Assembly (NCBI GenBank): GCA_004194705.1 | Contig: SADC01001381.1 | Coordinates: 186,001-250,000, forward strand | DNA from: Ditylenchus dipsaci | Lineage: Eukaryota; Nematoda; Chromadorea; Rhabditida; Anguinidae | Length of the DNA stretch: 64,000 bases | Reading direction: 5' to 3' | Shown here: one piece after another, positions 1-11,619 of the stretch | Position numbering within the stretch: the first letter of the stretch is position 1 | Layout: each line of letters starts with the position of its first letter | Position numbers and translations under genes: made by a program | Notes under the pieces: model-generated | The model's input: only the letters and a program-made list of their open reading frames with translations | Told to the model about the DNA's origin: nothing | Database searches by the model: none

Positions 1-694
1 CTATATTCAACCAATCGCAATTTCGGTCATACCTTATTCACCCTCAGCAAACACAAAATTAACAACTGGTAAACGAGCAGACAAATGGGAGCAGGTTTTA
101 TTTTTTTTTTAACTAGAATGCAGCCACCATTCCATCGGCCCACTTTATCACTGTCTTCTGACCAACGACGAAACTTGTACAAACAAGCAAATTCAGTTAA
201 AAGACGAATTTTGTCAACCGCGAATTATGTCAACGGCGAAAATCGTGACGGCAAATCAACCCCGACAAGTTCGGTTATAACAAATTCCGGTTTATTTACG
301 ACAAAAAAATAAACTGAAAAGCAGTATAAGACAGGTTAATCGACCGAATGAAAAAAAAAAGCGGTTAGAAAAACACTGGTTAATTCTACCGAATACTACC
401 CTAGTCTCAATAAGTCCTTTTTAACGAAATATAAATAACAGCAGCTAAATAGTTATACTCTTACAGGTTCTTTTGAATTGTCAGTAAGACTGACAGGTTG
501 TCGTTTGTCCTCAAAGTGCATATTTTGAGCTCGCGTCTTTTTGAAATTTTTATTTTTTGCATTTTGGGAAAGATGTTTGACCTCGCCTGCGCCTAAGGCT
601 GGGCCTAAGTTTAAAAAATTCTAAATATCCAAAAATAAAAAATATTAAAAAAGGCGTGAATTCAAAAGTCTGCATTCTCTACGACAATTCATAT
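1..694. other. Intergenic, nothing recognised
   Basis: AT-rich sequence with only short shadow reading frames. I see no gene, RNA or clear inverted repeat. Positions 687-694 (ATTCATAT) are the left target duplication of the element that follows. Confidence 0.5.
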
Positions 695-1118
695 CAGGGA
701 CGAGCATTTCGCCTTTTTGTGAATTAAAAAGGGCAAAAAACTTGCCTTTTTTGCCCTGAAAGGCAATTTTTTGCGCTTTCAAATTGCCTATTTAGGCATA
801 TTGCCAAAAAAGGGCGATTTGCCTTTAGGGAATGCCTTTTTTGTGGTAGGTTTTCAGTCATTTATATGCAAAACTGTTGGATTACACGTCGGATTCATGT
901 TCAGCGTAGTCGATTTGCTTGTAAGACCACTATTTTAGTAAGAAATCATTGTGATCTGAAATTCCACTCAAGACAAAAAAGTGTAAAAGACAAAAAGTAT
1001 AAAAGTGGATGATTATCACATCAACTCTTATTTCTAAAATTTTGTAGTTTTGCAGTTTTACACACCTTTTTTTGACGGATTCGTGTTCATAATGGTCGAT
1101 TTGCTCGAAAAACTGCTC

Positions 1119-1435
1119 TTAAAGGGCATGCTCGCCGCCGATGAAATATTTCAAAAGGCGGGTACCAGGTCAATTAAAAAAAATTATTTTCAAAAACATT
1201 TTGTAAAGTATTTGACGGAGAATAAGTAATCAAAAACATTTGCAGTGTTTTATTACATCGGTGGCCTAGTGGTGAAGCGGCGGCGGACTGTAAAAATCGG
1301 TCGTCGGTTCGATTCCCACTGGAGGCAGAATTTTTCCTCGACTTTTCCGAAATTTCGTCAAATTAATTCTTGTTTGAATTTTGCTGGTACCCGCCTTTCA
1401 AAATATTCCCATCGGCGACGAGCATGCCCCTTTAA
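1119..1435. mobile_element. TTAA-flanked foldback element nested in the hAT element
   Basis: TTAA at both borders, then AGGGCATGCTCGCCGCCGAT on the left answered by ATCGGCGACGAGCATGCCCC on the right. Arms pair for about 60 bases and include GGCGGGTACC and GGTACCCGCC. The loop carries a tRNA-like sequence (1258-1327). The TTAA target with an AGGGGCATG-type end recurs through the window, which suggests piggyBac-like mobilisation; that assignment is inference. Confidence 0.75.
1258..1327 (+). other. tRNA-like module with A and B boxes
   Basis: TGGCCTAGTGGTGAAGC resembles a tRNA A box and GGTTCGATTCCC is a close match to the B box; the module ends in GGCA. The spacing fits a tRNA of about 70 nt, but the acceptor and anticodon stems do not fold cleanly, so I do not call a functional tRNA. 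It lies in the loop of the foldback element and could act as an internal RNA polymerase III promoter. Confidence 0.55.
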
Positions 1436-1771
1436 AATTCAAAAGACACCCTGGAATTCCAAATCAAAGAAAAATCGAAAATTATAATTTGTGTGTTTTT
1501 TGTCTTGAGTGGAATTTCAGATACAAGCGAATCGACTACGCTGAACATGAATCCGATGTGTAATCCAACAGTTTTGCTTATAAATGACTGAAAACCTACC
1601 ACAAAAAAACATTACCTAGGGCAAATTGCCCGTTTTGGGCCATTCGCCCTAAAAAGGCAACTTGCCCAAATGGCGAAAAATTGCACTTTAGGGCAAAAAA
1701 GGGCAAGTTTTTTGCCCTTTTTCAATTTACAAAAAAGCAAAATGCTCATCCCTGATTCATACAGCCTATGA

Positions 1772-2083
1772 GTTTCCAATTTTGAAGTGTTTGGAAGTGG
1801 TTTGCCAAATGTGATTCGTCAGTCTAGTCCGAAATATTGCAAGGAGTCTTATTTTGCCGATCGTTTTTGAGAATCACAACAGTTTTGTCATTTAGACCCG
1901 CAACGCTCATTACAACGTCTCTTCCTATTGAAAAGCGGAGCAGTTATAGAGCGATATAGGAGTGTTGCGGGTCTAAATGGCGAAACCATCGTTATTCTCA
2001 AAAATAATCGGCAAAATCAGAATCCTTGCAATATTTCGCACCAGATTGACGAATCACATTTTGCAAAACACTTTGAAAATGGA
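1772..2083. repeat. Foldback repeat
   Basis: The segment from CCAATTTTGAAGTG through GTCTAGTCCGAAATATTGCA to CATTTAGACCCGCAACGCTC is answered in reverse by GAGTGTTGCGGGTCTAAATG and the following bases up to CACTTTGAAAATGG. The arms are about 135 bases and moderately diverged. No target duplication was identified. Confidence 0.7.
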
Positions 2084-2140
2084 GGTAAAAAAGTATCAGA
2101 CACTAGGCGGGAAGGAACTTTTGGAAAGACGTTATAACGA

Positions 2141-2262
2141 GCGTCGACTGTAACGGACAAAGCTTTTTTCTGGTGTAAAACGACTTTTTCTTGCGGCAAA
2201 AAATCGTTTTGCAGCACGGGCTTTTTGTAGCACAAAAAAGCTTTGTTCGACTGTAACACAAA
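2141..2262. repeat. Short foldback repeat
   Basis: CGACTGTAACGGACAAAGCT on the left pairs with AGCTTTGTTCGACTGTAAC-type sequence on the right. The GTCGACTGTA ends resemble those of the TA-flanked pogo-like elements elsewhere in the window, so this may be a short member. Confidence 0.4.
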
Positions 2263-2660
2263 TACAATATTTTCCTGCAAAAGACCAGCTCATTTTCGAA
2301 ATGTTGACTAAACTTCAAGACTCCTTTTTCAAACATAACAAATTTTTTATTTTTTACAAAATTCCTTATGCAGATTCTTTGGCATGGAGGAACAATATAC
2401 AATTTGTTTATGTAAATTTTGTACACCTGTTTACAAATGTGTAACAGGTATGTCTATATTGTTGCAGACACTCGAGACAACAAATTTGTACAAAGCTTGT
2501 CGAACTCAATAACTTGACCTAACCAACTCAAAAGTCTCATAATGCGCGCAACATATAGTATCAGACCGATTGAAAATAGAAATGAAAAAAAGCCCCTGAT
2601 AAATAATTTAAAAGAAATGACACAAATAAATTTAAATTCTATCCAATTGTAGTAGTAAAT

Positions 2661-4919
2661 ACCTCTGCTGTATCCATGACCTCCCGAACTATCTTGGCTA
2701 CCGGGTCTGAAACAAAACCATTCGAGTTATAACAACTATAGATGAATGACACCACCCAACGCTACTTTTCTTTAATCAACCTGAAGAGAACAAATAATAG
2801 TATTTTACAAAATTAGTTTTGCAGACCACGTTACCTTTAACAACCTTTATGCCGGAACAATTAACTCAACCCTTGATGATGCAAAAATGTACGCTTCTGC
2901 AGTAGCCGATTTTTCAATAAAATTTATGAAAGTAGCCAAAGTGCAATTGCCCGAATTTGTAAAATTATTCTTCCAACATGCAGTGGACAAACCCCTTTAC
3001 TGCAGTAAAGAGTTTTTTGGTCGCCGTGAAAAAACTTTTTTCGCCGTAAATTTACGACAAAAAGAAGTCTTCTAAAGATTTACTAAAAGACTTTCCCACA
3101 CAAGTTTTTGAAAAACATCTCTCTTTAAGGGGCATACCAGCGCGTACACTGCAATTAAGGCGGCGGGACCAGCAATTTATTTCTCTCTTGACTATTTTCT
3201 ACAAGCGCTCTACCGGATACGACGAAAGTTTTTTGCCTACTTTTTTAAAAGTAGGATAAGGTCATAAATATAAGATTTGAGTTGAAACAAGTGAAAACAA
3301 GAACGATTTGTTGTATCAAGAACGATGTCCCCGCCTTAATTTGCAGTGTAACGCGCTGGTAAGCCCCTTAAAAAGGCATGCTCGTGCGTGACACGTAGAA
3401 AAGGCGGGAGCAGCAATTATTTTCTTTCTCGGTAAATTTTTACATGCGTTTTCATCTAAATTTTTTAAGTTTTCTGCCTAGTATTTAAAAGTAGTATAAG
3501 GCGATTAATATTATATTTGACGCAAAACAAGTCAAAATGGAAAGAATAAAAAAATTGCTGGTCCCCCTTTAATTTTCACCCCCGCCTTAACTTTTTGATA
3601 CGCACGGGCATGCCCCTTTAATACTAAAATATCTTCTTTAATCCGAATCTGTTGAGATCAATTCAAAATAATTTTCTAGGCCGAGACATAGCTATTTTTA
3701 CTAGATAAGCCAGGGATTTTTGACCACTTACCTCTTTCAGTGAATGTCTCAGTTCATTACAACAATTTTAATGTGATCTCAATGTATTCGGATTTAGGAA
3801 AAAATTTTAGTTTTTAAAACTGTTCGAAAAAAAAATCGCCAAAAATTTTCATAAAAGGGCGCTTATTGATATTTTATCAGAAGCGCAAGGTTGGCCATGA
3901 CACTTTCTTATAATGCACGTTTTCTATACCTGTTTTATATCAGACATATTTTTAATAATTTTACCACCTAAATAATCTTAAATTGGAAAATTTGGGGCAG
4001 GTTATTCAATTCAAGAATCATTTACCAAAATCAAGGCGGTATTGACAAAAATATTGAACAAATAAGCAGTTTTTCATTGAAGAAAAACCTGCTATTTTCA
4101 ATTCCAGATTTGTAAAACCTCGACCAGATCTAATTTCCTTATACTCCCGTTCATTAAGATTAATAAACCAAGGTGAATAGTGAATAGTGAACAGCTAAAA
4201 CTGCACGTGTTTTTCAAAGCATTGCACTGCTTTTGCTGGAAGTGCCTTCAAATCCGTTTGTAAAATTGACCGAAAAAATCGCAGATGAAACACAAAACCA
4301 TTTTACCCTTTTACAAAATACGAGTCGCTTCCCTTACACCACCTTTCCCTGACCCGTCTCAATATAAAACATTTTAAATAGTTAAAGTAACTGACCCTCT
4401 GGACCTGTCGTCACCTCCTACAGCATCATTACTACTCCATCGACTGCTTCCTCCATTGCGACTGCTGCTGTAGGGCTCACGAGTTTCGGCAGCATTACCG
4501 CCACCATAAGCAGGTCGAGCATTACTACTGTTGCTACTGTAACCAGCACCAGAAGAAGCGCCATAAGCATCAGCAGAGGCACCTCCCGAATAAGAGTTGG
4601 AACCAGCAGAATAGGCAGATGCAGTGGCGGAAGGAGGAGTTGGTTTAGCACCCCTTGCTCGAAGTATGCATTGTAAGCTCCACCTACTTGACTGGGATCA
4701 GACTAAAAATAGTTTTTGAGATACTAGTAATGGTCAAACCAGAAAAAGTTGGGTAAGAAATCACCTGCTGTCCACCCTGATGGTATTGTTGCCAAGCATC
4801 AAGTGTAGCCTGCGGATCAGTTTGAGCTTGATACCCATAACCTGGAAGAAAAATTATACAATTAATTATTAATCTGAATTACAAGATAGGACTGACCTGG
4901 GAGGAGGGGGTTGAGCCAT
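2661..4919 (-). CDS. Ser/Gly/Tyr-rich low-complexity protein, partial model
   Basis: Four minus-strand exons can be read: 4919-4897 (ATG, then Pro-rich), 4841-4765, 4702-4396 and one beginning at 2706 and ending near 2661. All have TTTCAG/TTTTAG acceptors, and GTCAGT donors occur twice. The product contains GYGYQAQTDPQATLDAWQQ, then Ser/Gly/Ala/Tyr-rich sequence such as SSGAGYSSNSSNARPAYGGG and an RSRGPGSQDSSGGHGYSRG tail. The composition resembles disordered tails of RNA-binding proteins (FUBP/KSRP or FUS type), but no domain confirms this. Two breaks occur: exon 1 joins exon 2 out of frame, and inside exon 3 the frame shifts at a GGGG run (near 4650), where one more G would restore it. The 1.7-kb last intron holds two TTAA elements. 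The true 3' end is unresolved. Confidence 0.5.
3125..3371. mobile_element. TTAA-flanked foldback element
   Basis: TTAA, then AGGGGCATACCAGCGCGT; the right end is ACGCGCTGGTAAGCCCC then TTAA. The arms include GCAATTAAGGCGG and its complement. It lies in the last intron of the minus-strand gene. Its right TTAA is shared with the next element. Confidence 0.75.
3368..3621. mobile_element. TTAA-flanked foldback element, abutting the previous one
   Basis: Left end AAAAGGCATGCTCGTGCGTG after the shared TTAA; right end CGCACGGGCATGCCCC then TTAA. Inner arms GGCGGGAGCAGCAA and TTGCTGGTCCC pair. Same family as 3125-3371 but diverged from it. Confidence 0.7.
3634..3797. repeat. Diverged foldback repeat
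   Basis: TAATCCGAATCTGTTGAGATC on the left weakly pairs with GATCTCAATGTATTCGGATT on the right. 3800-4395, the rest of this intron, holds nothing I recognise. Confidence 0.35.
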
Positions 4920-5545
4920 ATGTTAATTCAAGAAGTGGAAATTTTTAGATAGGCAAAATATTTAGTAGGACAACACGTCTTTCTCTTTTGAATGAAAAAG
5001 GTAGAAATGTTTGCGTCACCTAAAATGTGAGATCTTATCAATTCTAGATAAAAATGCTTAGTTAGATAGAAAAACATGAGCAAATGTGTATGCGAAAACT
5101 GGCCAACTAATCTTTGACTCTATCGATCTGCTTTCGAAAAGTACCATAACACGCCAATTCAAAACATAGTTCTGGCCAAAGTGCTTTATCGAGCGATTTG
5201 AACAAATAAACATATCCTTTTGGAATAGTTGGACAACAAACCGGGGCAGTGGGTAAACTGCTCAATACTTCATAACATTATCAAGAATATATAACCAAAA
5301 AATCGTGTGAGCTAAAGATGCACTATTGAGGCCATTGTGGTACTGTACTTGCAGCCAGCTAACGCAGTATTACAGTAATCAACCGCTAATTTGAAATCCA
5401 ATTTGCCTTCAATACTTTCGAAATAGTGTCAAAGTCATGCGAATTTTTCTTCTTAAAATTCTTCGAGTATAAAATTAGATTGACTTACTTGTGCATTGCT
5501 TGTGATTTTAACTTCCTGAATGAGGAATCCTTATTACTGGATGAT
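4920..5545. other. Upstream region between two divergent genes
   Basis: Lies between the minus-strand start at 4919 and the foldback at 5546 that precedes NXF1. No exon or repeat is evident. It could hold promoters for both genes, but I see no specific site. Confidence 0.4.
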
Positions 5546-5815
5546 TTAAAGGGGCATGCCCGCGCCCGACACGGTGAAATTTGAATTTCCAAAAGGCGGG
5601 ACCACTTTAATGCGTGAGACCAAAAAAATTCAAATTCAAATGTTCATTCGTGTTATAATTGCTGTTGTATACTAGTGAGAATTGCGCAGTATACAACAGA
5701 AATTATAACACGAATGAACATTTGAATTTGAATTTTTTTGGTCTCACGCATTAAAGTGGTCCCGCCTTTTGGAAATTCAAATTTCACCGTGTCGGGCACG
5801 GGCATGCCCCTTTAA
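5546..5815. mobile_element. Near-perfect TTAA hairpin element
   Basis: A 270-bp element whose two arms of about 120 bases are almost identical in reverse complement. Ends are TTAA plus AGGGGCATGCCCGCGCCCGA and TCGGGCACGGGCATGCCCC plus TTAA. The near-perfect arms point to a young copy. It sits about 65 bases upstream of the likely NXF1 trans-splice site. Confidence 0.85.
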
Positions 5816-5869
5816 AGAATTATCGCTTCCCAATATTGTGTAAAGCTAATCATTGCATGTCTTTTAATC

Positions 5870-5882
5870 TTATTTTTTGCAG
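5870..5882 (+). promoter_or_regulatory. Likely spliced-leader trans-splice acceptor of NXF1
   Basis: TTATTTTTTGCAG ends 49 bases before the NXF1 start codon and has no matching upstream donor. In nematodes such an orphan acceptor just ahead of an ATG is the usual site for spliced-leader addition. Confidence 0.5.
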
Positions 5883-5931
5883 TCATTGGCGCTCTCAGTC
5901 GTTTGGTCATTTCTAAAAATAGCAAAGCAAA

Positions 5932-8900
5932 ATGGTTTGTTTTGTTTAAATAGTGACCATGCCATCGATTATTTCACACTCTAATTTTGTAGGATCGTCT
6001 GAATATTGATGGGAGGGCAACAAAGGGACGTGTGCCCTATAAACCTCGTGATGTCAAAGCCAGAACAATGAGAAATTTCACAGTCTATGATGAAGATGTG
6101 GCCTCCCGATATGAAGACTACGAGGATGAAGAAGTAAGCATAAAATTGTTTAGTGCTTGTATACTATTATCCACCCGATTTCAGCCTGTTCCGTTGCGAT
6201 CAGTTGGTGGCCCAAGCAGTTCCAAAGGAGGTCCTGCTGCAACTATCATGCGAGCCATAGGAGGTCGTATTCAACAAAATGCTCGTCGTGATCAGCATGC
6301 TCAGCGTGTTGGGGGTGGCTCCTCTCGAAGAGAAATTATTAGTCTAGTAACGGTATACTTCTATCCGGTAAAACTCGATTTATTAGCATGTTTTCTTCTT
6401 TCAGGTTAGGGGTGCTGCTCGTTCTGGCAAAGAAACCGTTTTGAAATTGTTGGCCGATTCCATTTCTAATTTTCATCCAATAGCGCCGAAAATCAATGGT
6501 GGAAATATTGAATTTTATCTCAAGAACTCGGAGGTTTGTTTTATTCCATTCACAGCAAGCGGTATTGAGTTTCATGTGGTATTTTTCAGGATGCCGAGGC
6601 AGCGAAGTCTATGTCTCGAAGACTGGCAGATAGGAAAAATCCCAGTGTGAAATTTAATATCACTGCGAATAGATGTGCTGCTCCATGGGAACCACTTCTT
6701 CACCCAATGAAGCAGTTGATAGAGGTTTCTTGCATTATTTTTGCCACAACTTCGTTTTAGAATGCTCAGCTTTGTTATTTTAGGATGTTGTACTCAAGCG
6801 CTACAGCCCTGTGTCAAATTCTCTTGATTTGAGCGATTTTGCTAACGAGAAAAGTATGTTCTGCTGTTGAAGAGGAGTATTGATTATTATCTGCGCTATT
6901 TCAGATTTTACTGATGCCAATGTCCATTGCCCTCTGTTCAACAATGCAATCATGGTACATGTGGCCGATGTTATTTCTAGTCATTTGGGATCCATTCAAG
7001 GACTGAGCATCAAGGGAAATCGTCTGCGCTCTTTAGACTTTGTGGCAACTCTGGGTATCCTGTTTTTGTTTGTGATATTCTAACATCCCTAGTTTCAGTC
7101 TACGTCGCTCCAAAAGTGGTTGAATTGGACTTGTCTAGTAATGCACTCACCAGAATAGAAGAACTGGATAGGATCCGCGGGTGGCACATTGAAAAACTTC
7201 ACTTGGAAAACAACGAGCTGGTATCTAGATTCAACGATGGAAGCTCCTATTCAAGGTTTCATTTTCATACTCTATCTTTAGTTTACTCGTGGTACTCTGT
7301 AATGTGCAATGCGATTATGTTTCCCATTGTTTGTTGGTTACATAAAGGCTGTGCAATTTCGGTCATTATTTTATGGGAAAACTTTTTTTCTGAAACGAGA
7401 ACATGAGCGAGCTGTAACTATATGCCTCAAGCACACCGTGTATCACTGTGAGGCGACTCCCTGGACATACTTATCATTTGTCCACATTTTCATTGCTGTC
7501 TCTCTGTTGTTTATTACGTTGGAGTTAATCATTTCAGCGCAATCCATGAATACTTTCCAAGAGTAAACTATCTGGTCAGTCTTTATGTAATATGCTGGAT
7601 GCACTTTGATATGAGAAAAATTTTGTAGGACGGCATCTTTGTGAATCGCACCCCGTTCTCCCTGGCTGACAACGATGAAGATGCTACTGATGCACTGCTA
7701 CCTTATCGTGTAAGCTTTTAAGTTTCTTTTTGGATGTTTTACTATTTTGTTCAGTTTTAGCCTGGTTACTATCCAGACGAGAATATGCGCTCTCATGTGG
7801 AAAACTTCCTTTTAGAGTATCTCAATCTGTATGACGGACCAAATGGCGAGGAGTCAAGGAAAAGACTGATGAATGCCTATGATGACCACGTAATCACTTT
7901 GATTATGGTTAAAAGTCTCCCATTACGTGAATGTACTTTAGGCTACTTTCACTTTTGCTGTGCATACTTTACAAGATTTTTCATGCCGAGTTCCACGCGG
8001 AGACTCGTAAGCTCAATCTCTTAAAGTTTCATCAGTGTCTTAGATCATCCTTTTCAGTGAGGCCTACACAAATTATATTCGGAGTTCACACAATCTACTA
8101 CACGAGGGTAAATGGTCCAACTATCGTGACAAGATTGTCTTCAAAGGTTCAATGGATGTCGCAGTAGCGCTGAGCAAGTTACCGTTGACCAGCCATGTGA
8201 AGGATTCTTTTGTGATAGATTTCAATTTGGTGACAGTAAGTGACTTCATCCTTTTTAAACAGAGTTCGGTAATCGTCTCTTTCTTTAGAGTAATTTGGTG
8301 GTCTTCACTTTCCAAGGAATTTTACGCGATGGCGAGGATGCTTTCAAATCCAATGGCGACTGCAAGTTTTTCATGCGCAATTTCGTAGTGATCCCAAAGG
8401 CTGACAAGTCAGTTTATTTTGTGACTAAATAGCAGCATAAATAATTGCAATCGTTTATTTCCAGTACCATGGCTATTCTGAGGTTTGTGTCTTTGAAATA
8501 TGCTATTACAGTCGACTCCTGATTTAGCGTACACCCTGAGAACCGGCTCTACGTGTACACTAAATCGAGGGTTCATTCTAGTCATTTTAATTAATCGCCG
8601 CCCAAAATGATTTAATCCAGGTGTACACTAATCCGAGGTGTACACTAAATCCGGTGTACATTAAATCCGGTGTACATTAAATCCGGTGTACATTAAATCC
8701 GGTGTACATTAAATCCGGTGTACATTAAATCCGGTGTACGTTAAATCCGGTGTACATTAAATCGAGATTCGACTGTAATGGATTCGGTTTCACAATCTTT
8801 GTTTAGTGATATGCTCTCTTTGTCCCCGATTTCGACTGAAAGACTGACTCGATATAATGAGCTGTTGAAGAAAGCCAGTGAATCTGTAAGGCTTTCTTTA

Positions 8901-9464
8901 GGAGATTTTTCCTCTTGTTTAAAAATGCGTTCCATTTAGCAGTCTCAGCCGCAGGCTATACCCTCAACGTCTATCGCTTATCCTGCATCATCGAATGGCA
9001 ACCTTCAGATGGCAAGTCAAGGCAATTTATTTGGTAATCAAATGGAAGTCTCTCTTGGCCAAAATAGCATAAATGGTGGTGCCATCGCTCCTCCACCGCC
9101 TGCTCCGACGCCACAGCCTGTGTTGCAGAATATGCAAAATCAGAACGTCGCAGCTGAACCTCCTGTTGGAGTCACTTCTCCTGTTTATGATGTCAATGAC
9201 CCTCTCATTCAACAGGCGATGATAAAGCAATTTAGCGAAATCAGCCGTATGAAGCCGGAATGGAGCCAGAAATGTCTAGCAGATATGGTTAGTTGTTATA
9301 AATTTCTATGAGGTGATATGTAAAATTTTCTTGTAGAATTGGGATTTCGAGGCTGCTGGAAAAGTCTTCAATGATGTAAGTGACTTTTAAGTTGTGGTTT
9401 TTTCTCTTTACTTCGCTCCATTTAGATTCGTGCAAATATTCCCAAGGAAGCTTTTGAAACTTGA
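5932..9464 (+). CDS. nxf1: Nuclear RNA export factor 1 (TAP/NXF1 family)
   Basis: Bulk mRNA exporter that binds mRNA adaptors and nucleoporins. Nineteen exons in consistent phase give 694 aa: 5932-5934, 5993-6133, 6185-6352, 6405-6533, 6590-6724, 6784-6853, 6905-7054, 7099-7255, 7538-7574, 7629-7709, 7761-7889, 7942-8006, 8058-8235, 8289-8407, 8465-8482, 8807-8885, 8940-9287, 9337-9375, 9426-9464. The first exon holds only the ATG. Order of domains: basic Arg/Gly N-terminus (1-104), RRM-like (about 105-190), leucine-rich repeats (about 195-330, with VVELDLSSNALTRIEELDRI and AIHEYFPRVNYLDG), NTF2-like (about 358-520), Pro-rich linker with NGGAIAPPPPAPTPQ, and a C-terminal UBA-like TAP-C domain with KPEWSQKCLADMNWDFEAAG and IRANIPKEAFET. 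Human NXF1 is 619 aa, so size fits. Introns are 44-59 nt except 7256-7537 (282 nt) and 8483-8806, which holds a MITE. I see no frame break. Confidence 0.95.
8509..8775. mobile_element. TA-flanked MITE in an NXF1 intron
   Basis: CAGTCGACTCCTGATTTAG at the left and GAGATTCGACTG at the right, flanked by TA (8507-8508, 8776-8777). The right half is a tandem array of a 16-bp unit, CCGGTGTACATTAAAT, with seven close copies at 8650-8762 and earlier diverged copies of its GTGTACACTAAATC core. TIR and TA duplication match the pogo/Tigger-type element at 10411. Confidence 0.85.
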
Positions 9465-10369
9465 AAGTTGTCGTCTAGTGTCAAGTTACTCTATTTGCTC
9501 TCTCTCTCTCTGTATATGTGAACTCAGTTAGATCTAGTAATTCATGAATTTATTAATCTAGTGTATTGCGAAGTCTTGACTTTGTTATCTAGAAGTAGTT
9601 ATTAAAATGGTTTTGCTCTTTTTCATTTTTTGAATAGCTGTGGATAACATTGATCAGTTTTTTGTCGTACACGCTTTCAGCTGACTGTTTGTTACCTTGT
9701 TCTGCTGTATTCTACTTCATTGTTTTTTATGTTTATTCACAGCAGGTTGTAATATCACAGTGTTTTTTAAAAGAAAATTGAGGGTATTTATGGTTGAATA
9801 ACGATGATCGTACGTCTTTTGTAGCGGATAAAGGTTGGAAAGCGTGCCTTAGGTAGACAAACACGTTTCTCTTTCTGTCTCTCCTTCCTCACTCAAGCTG
9901 TCAAAACCACGTTTTTGGTTAATGACAGAGCCCACATAAACAGCTATATAAATCAGTTTTTGAAAACATAGATTGGCTGCTGGGCGTGTCAGGATTGCAG
10001 CATGCAACTGTCGGTTGCGGAATGTGGTCACTGACTCTAAATATATCCAACTTCTACTTTCTCTCTTCAGTCTGTGTTTGTAATATCTTGCAGTGCGCTT
10101 TCCCGGTATCTGTAGTAACTGATTCGTGATTAATCTAAGTGTTTTGAGTATTTAAAAATTTCGTCGTAATTCGAGTGAAAAGTAAAGAGCTTGATAAAAG
10201 ACAATGATATTGCAGCTTCTTTCTTCCACAAACATCATCTTATTGTTCACATTATTCCCAACGATTTGAGTTTGATAGTTATTACAGTGACTATATATGA
10301 ATAGATTAACTATTTAAATGGGGTTTATTTCCATTTCAAATCTTGTTTTGTTGTGTAAATAAATTTTTT
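9465..10369. other. NXF1 3' flank, nothing else recognised
   Basis: Contains the NXF1 3' untranslated region; candidate ATTAAA near 9601 and AATAAA near 10357 are not decisive. A short CT run lies at about 9500. 10370-10408 matches the end of an AGGACCATACTTG-type TTAA element, apparently split by the Tigger insertion. Confidence 0.4.
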
Positions 10370-10410
10370 TTAAAGACCATACTTGTTGATGCAAATGAAA
10401 ATTTGGCATA

Positions 10411-11553
10411 CAGTCGACTCTCTACATAACGTCTTTCAAGGGACCAGCCAAAACGGGACGTTATGAGGAGAGGGCGTTATATAGAGAGTCGTTATGTAGA
10501 GAGGCACTCGCCTATATATCACTCACCAGACGTTATGTAGAGAGTTTTTCAAAAAAAACTGTTTATTTCAACAATAAATAGCAGCCGAACAAACAATCAT
10601 GAGATGGGCATGAAATAAGTAGAAATACTCTTCTGCTTCAGTTTCTTCATGCGTTATTTGGCAAGCAAATCATCCATTTTATCGCACAGCAGCTGGACTC
10701 AACAATGGCATTTTCGTCGGCGTATTGCTGGAAAATTTTCAAAGCTTCAATTGCTTCTCGTGTATTGGCTGGGGCTCTGAAACTTGGTCGATCTTCATTA
10801 ATTCGGTTTGACTAAAATCTTAACCCGTTGAAGAGCCGAGCAAAGCGAAAAAAATCACCTTTCAGTCTCCGGCTCTTCCACTTCCGTTAAAACATCCGCT
10901 GCAATTTCGGCCAGAGTGAAAGCTCCACCAGTAGCGAGTTGGCGGTCAACCAATAACTAGTCGTATAATACGCCTTCCATAAAAGCCAGTGCCTGACTTT
11001 CCTCCCAGAGTGTACTTAATTCCCCGCCAGCGCCTTCTTGTTCCAACTCGATCACAGCGTTTTCCTGATTCTCTCGACTGCCAGCGCCTTGCTTAAAACA
11101 CATAAAATCTTTTTGTGAAAAATAAAAGGCCTTCTTCCGAGTCCTTGATAAATTTGGCTTTTCGGAAGCAGTTGGCGATAGTTTCCGGCTTGACATTCGA
11201 CCAGGAACGGTGAAGGAAGCGCAGCACCTTGTAGAGATCAACTTTGTAATCTCTAAAACAGCAAATTTTGAAAGCTGACCAAACTGAACATATTAGAAGC
11301 AAAAAATGAGTTATTTTCTTGTGGAGACGCTTTCAATTTTAATGTTTTTTCGAAAAGACGTTATATGGAGAGGCGTCTTTAAAGCAGTGTCTAGCCGAAT
11401 TGGGACGTTATGTAGAGAGGAACGTTATGTAGAGAGTCGCTATATAGAGAGGCAGTTGTTCGAGTATTTAGTTCAGACCAACCAAACCAGTTTCACTGGG
11501 ACGTTATGAGGAGAGGACGTTATATAGAGAGTCGTTATGTAGAGAGTTGACTG
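10411..11553. mobile_element. pogo/Tigger-type element
   Basis: Inverted ends CAGTCGACTCTCTACATAAC and GTTATGTAGAGAGTTGACTG, flanked by TA. Subterminal repeats of GTTATGTAGAGAG and GACGTTATGAGGAGAG occur three or more times at each end. The interior carries transposase remnants on the minus strand. Confidence 0.85.
10860..11310 (-). pseudogene. Tigger/pogo transposase, C-terminal remnant
   Basis: Minus-strand frames give KVLRFLHRSWSNVKPETIAN followed by CFRKAKF, the pattern (AW..V...TI.NCF.KAGF) at the end of the DDE_1 domain of Tigger/pogo transposases. Downstream in another frame come LSTLWEESQALAFMEGVLYD, a stop, then LATGGAFTLAEIAADVLTEV, like the acidic C-terminal tail of that family. 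Frames are broken and the N-terminal half is missing, so this cannot code for an active enzyme. Confidence 0.75.
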
Positions 11554-11619
11554 TATCATTTTTATCTCAGACTATTTTGTAGTGCATCTGACCATGTTGG
11601 TAGCTGGATTATCTGGATA

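Larger units (their letters stand above)
695..1754. mobile_element. Non-autonomous hAT-type foldback element
   Basis: The ends are inverted: CAGGGACGAGCATTTCGCC on the left answers GCAAAATGCTCATCCCTG on the right. The arms pair for about 290 bases (695-990 with 1490-1754). The flanks are ATTCATAT and ATTCATAC, a 7/8 match to an 8-bp target duplication, and the CAGGGRYG start is typical of hAT. Subterminal sequence is dense in short AAAAGGGCAA-type repeats. It has no transposase. A TTAA element is nested at 1119-1435. Confidence 0.8.
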
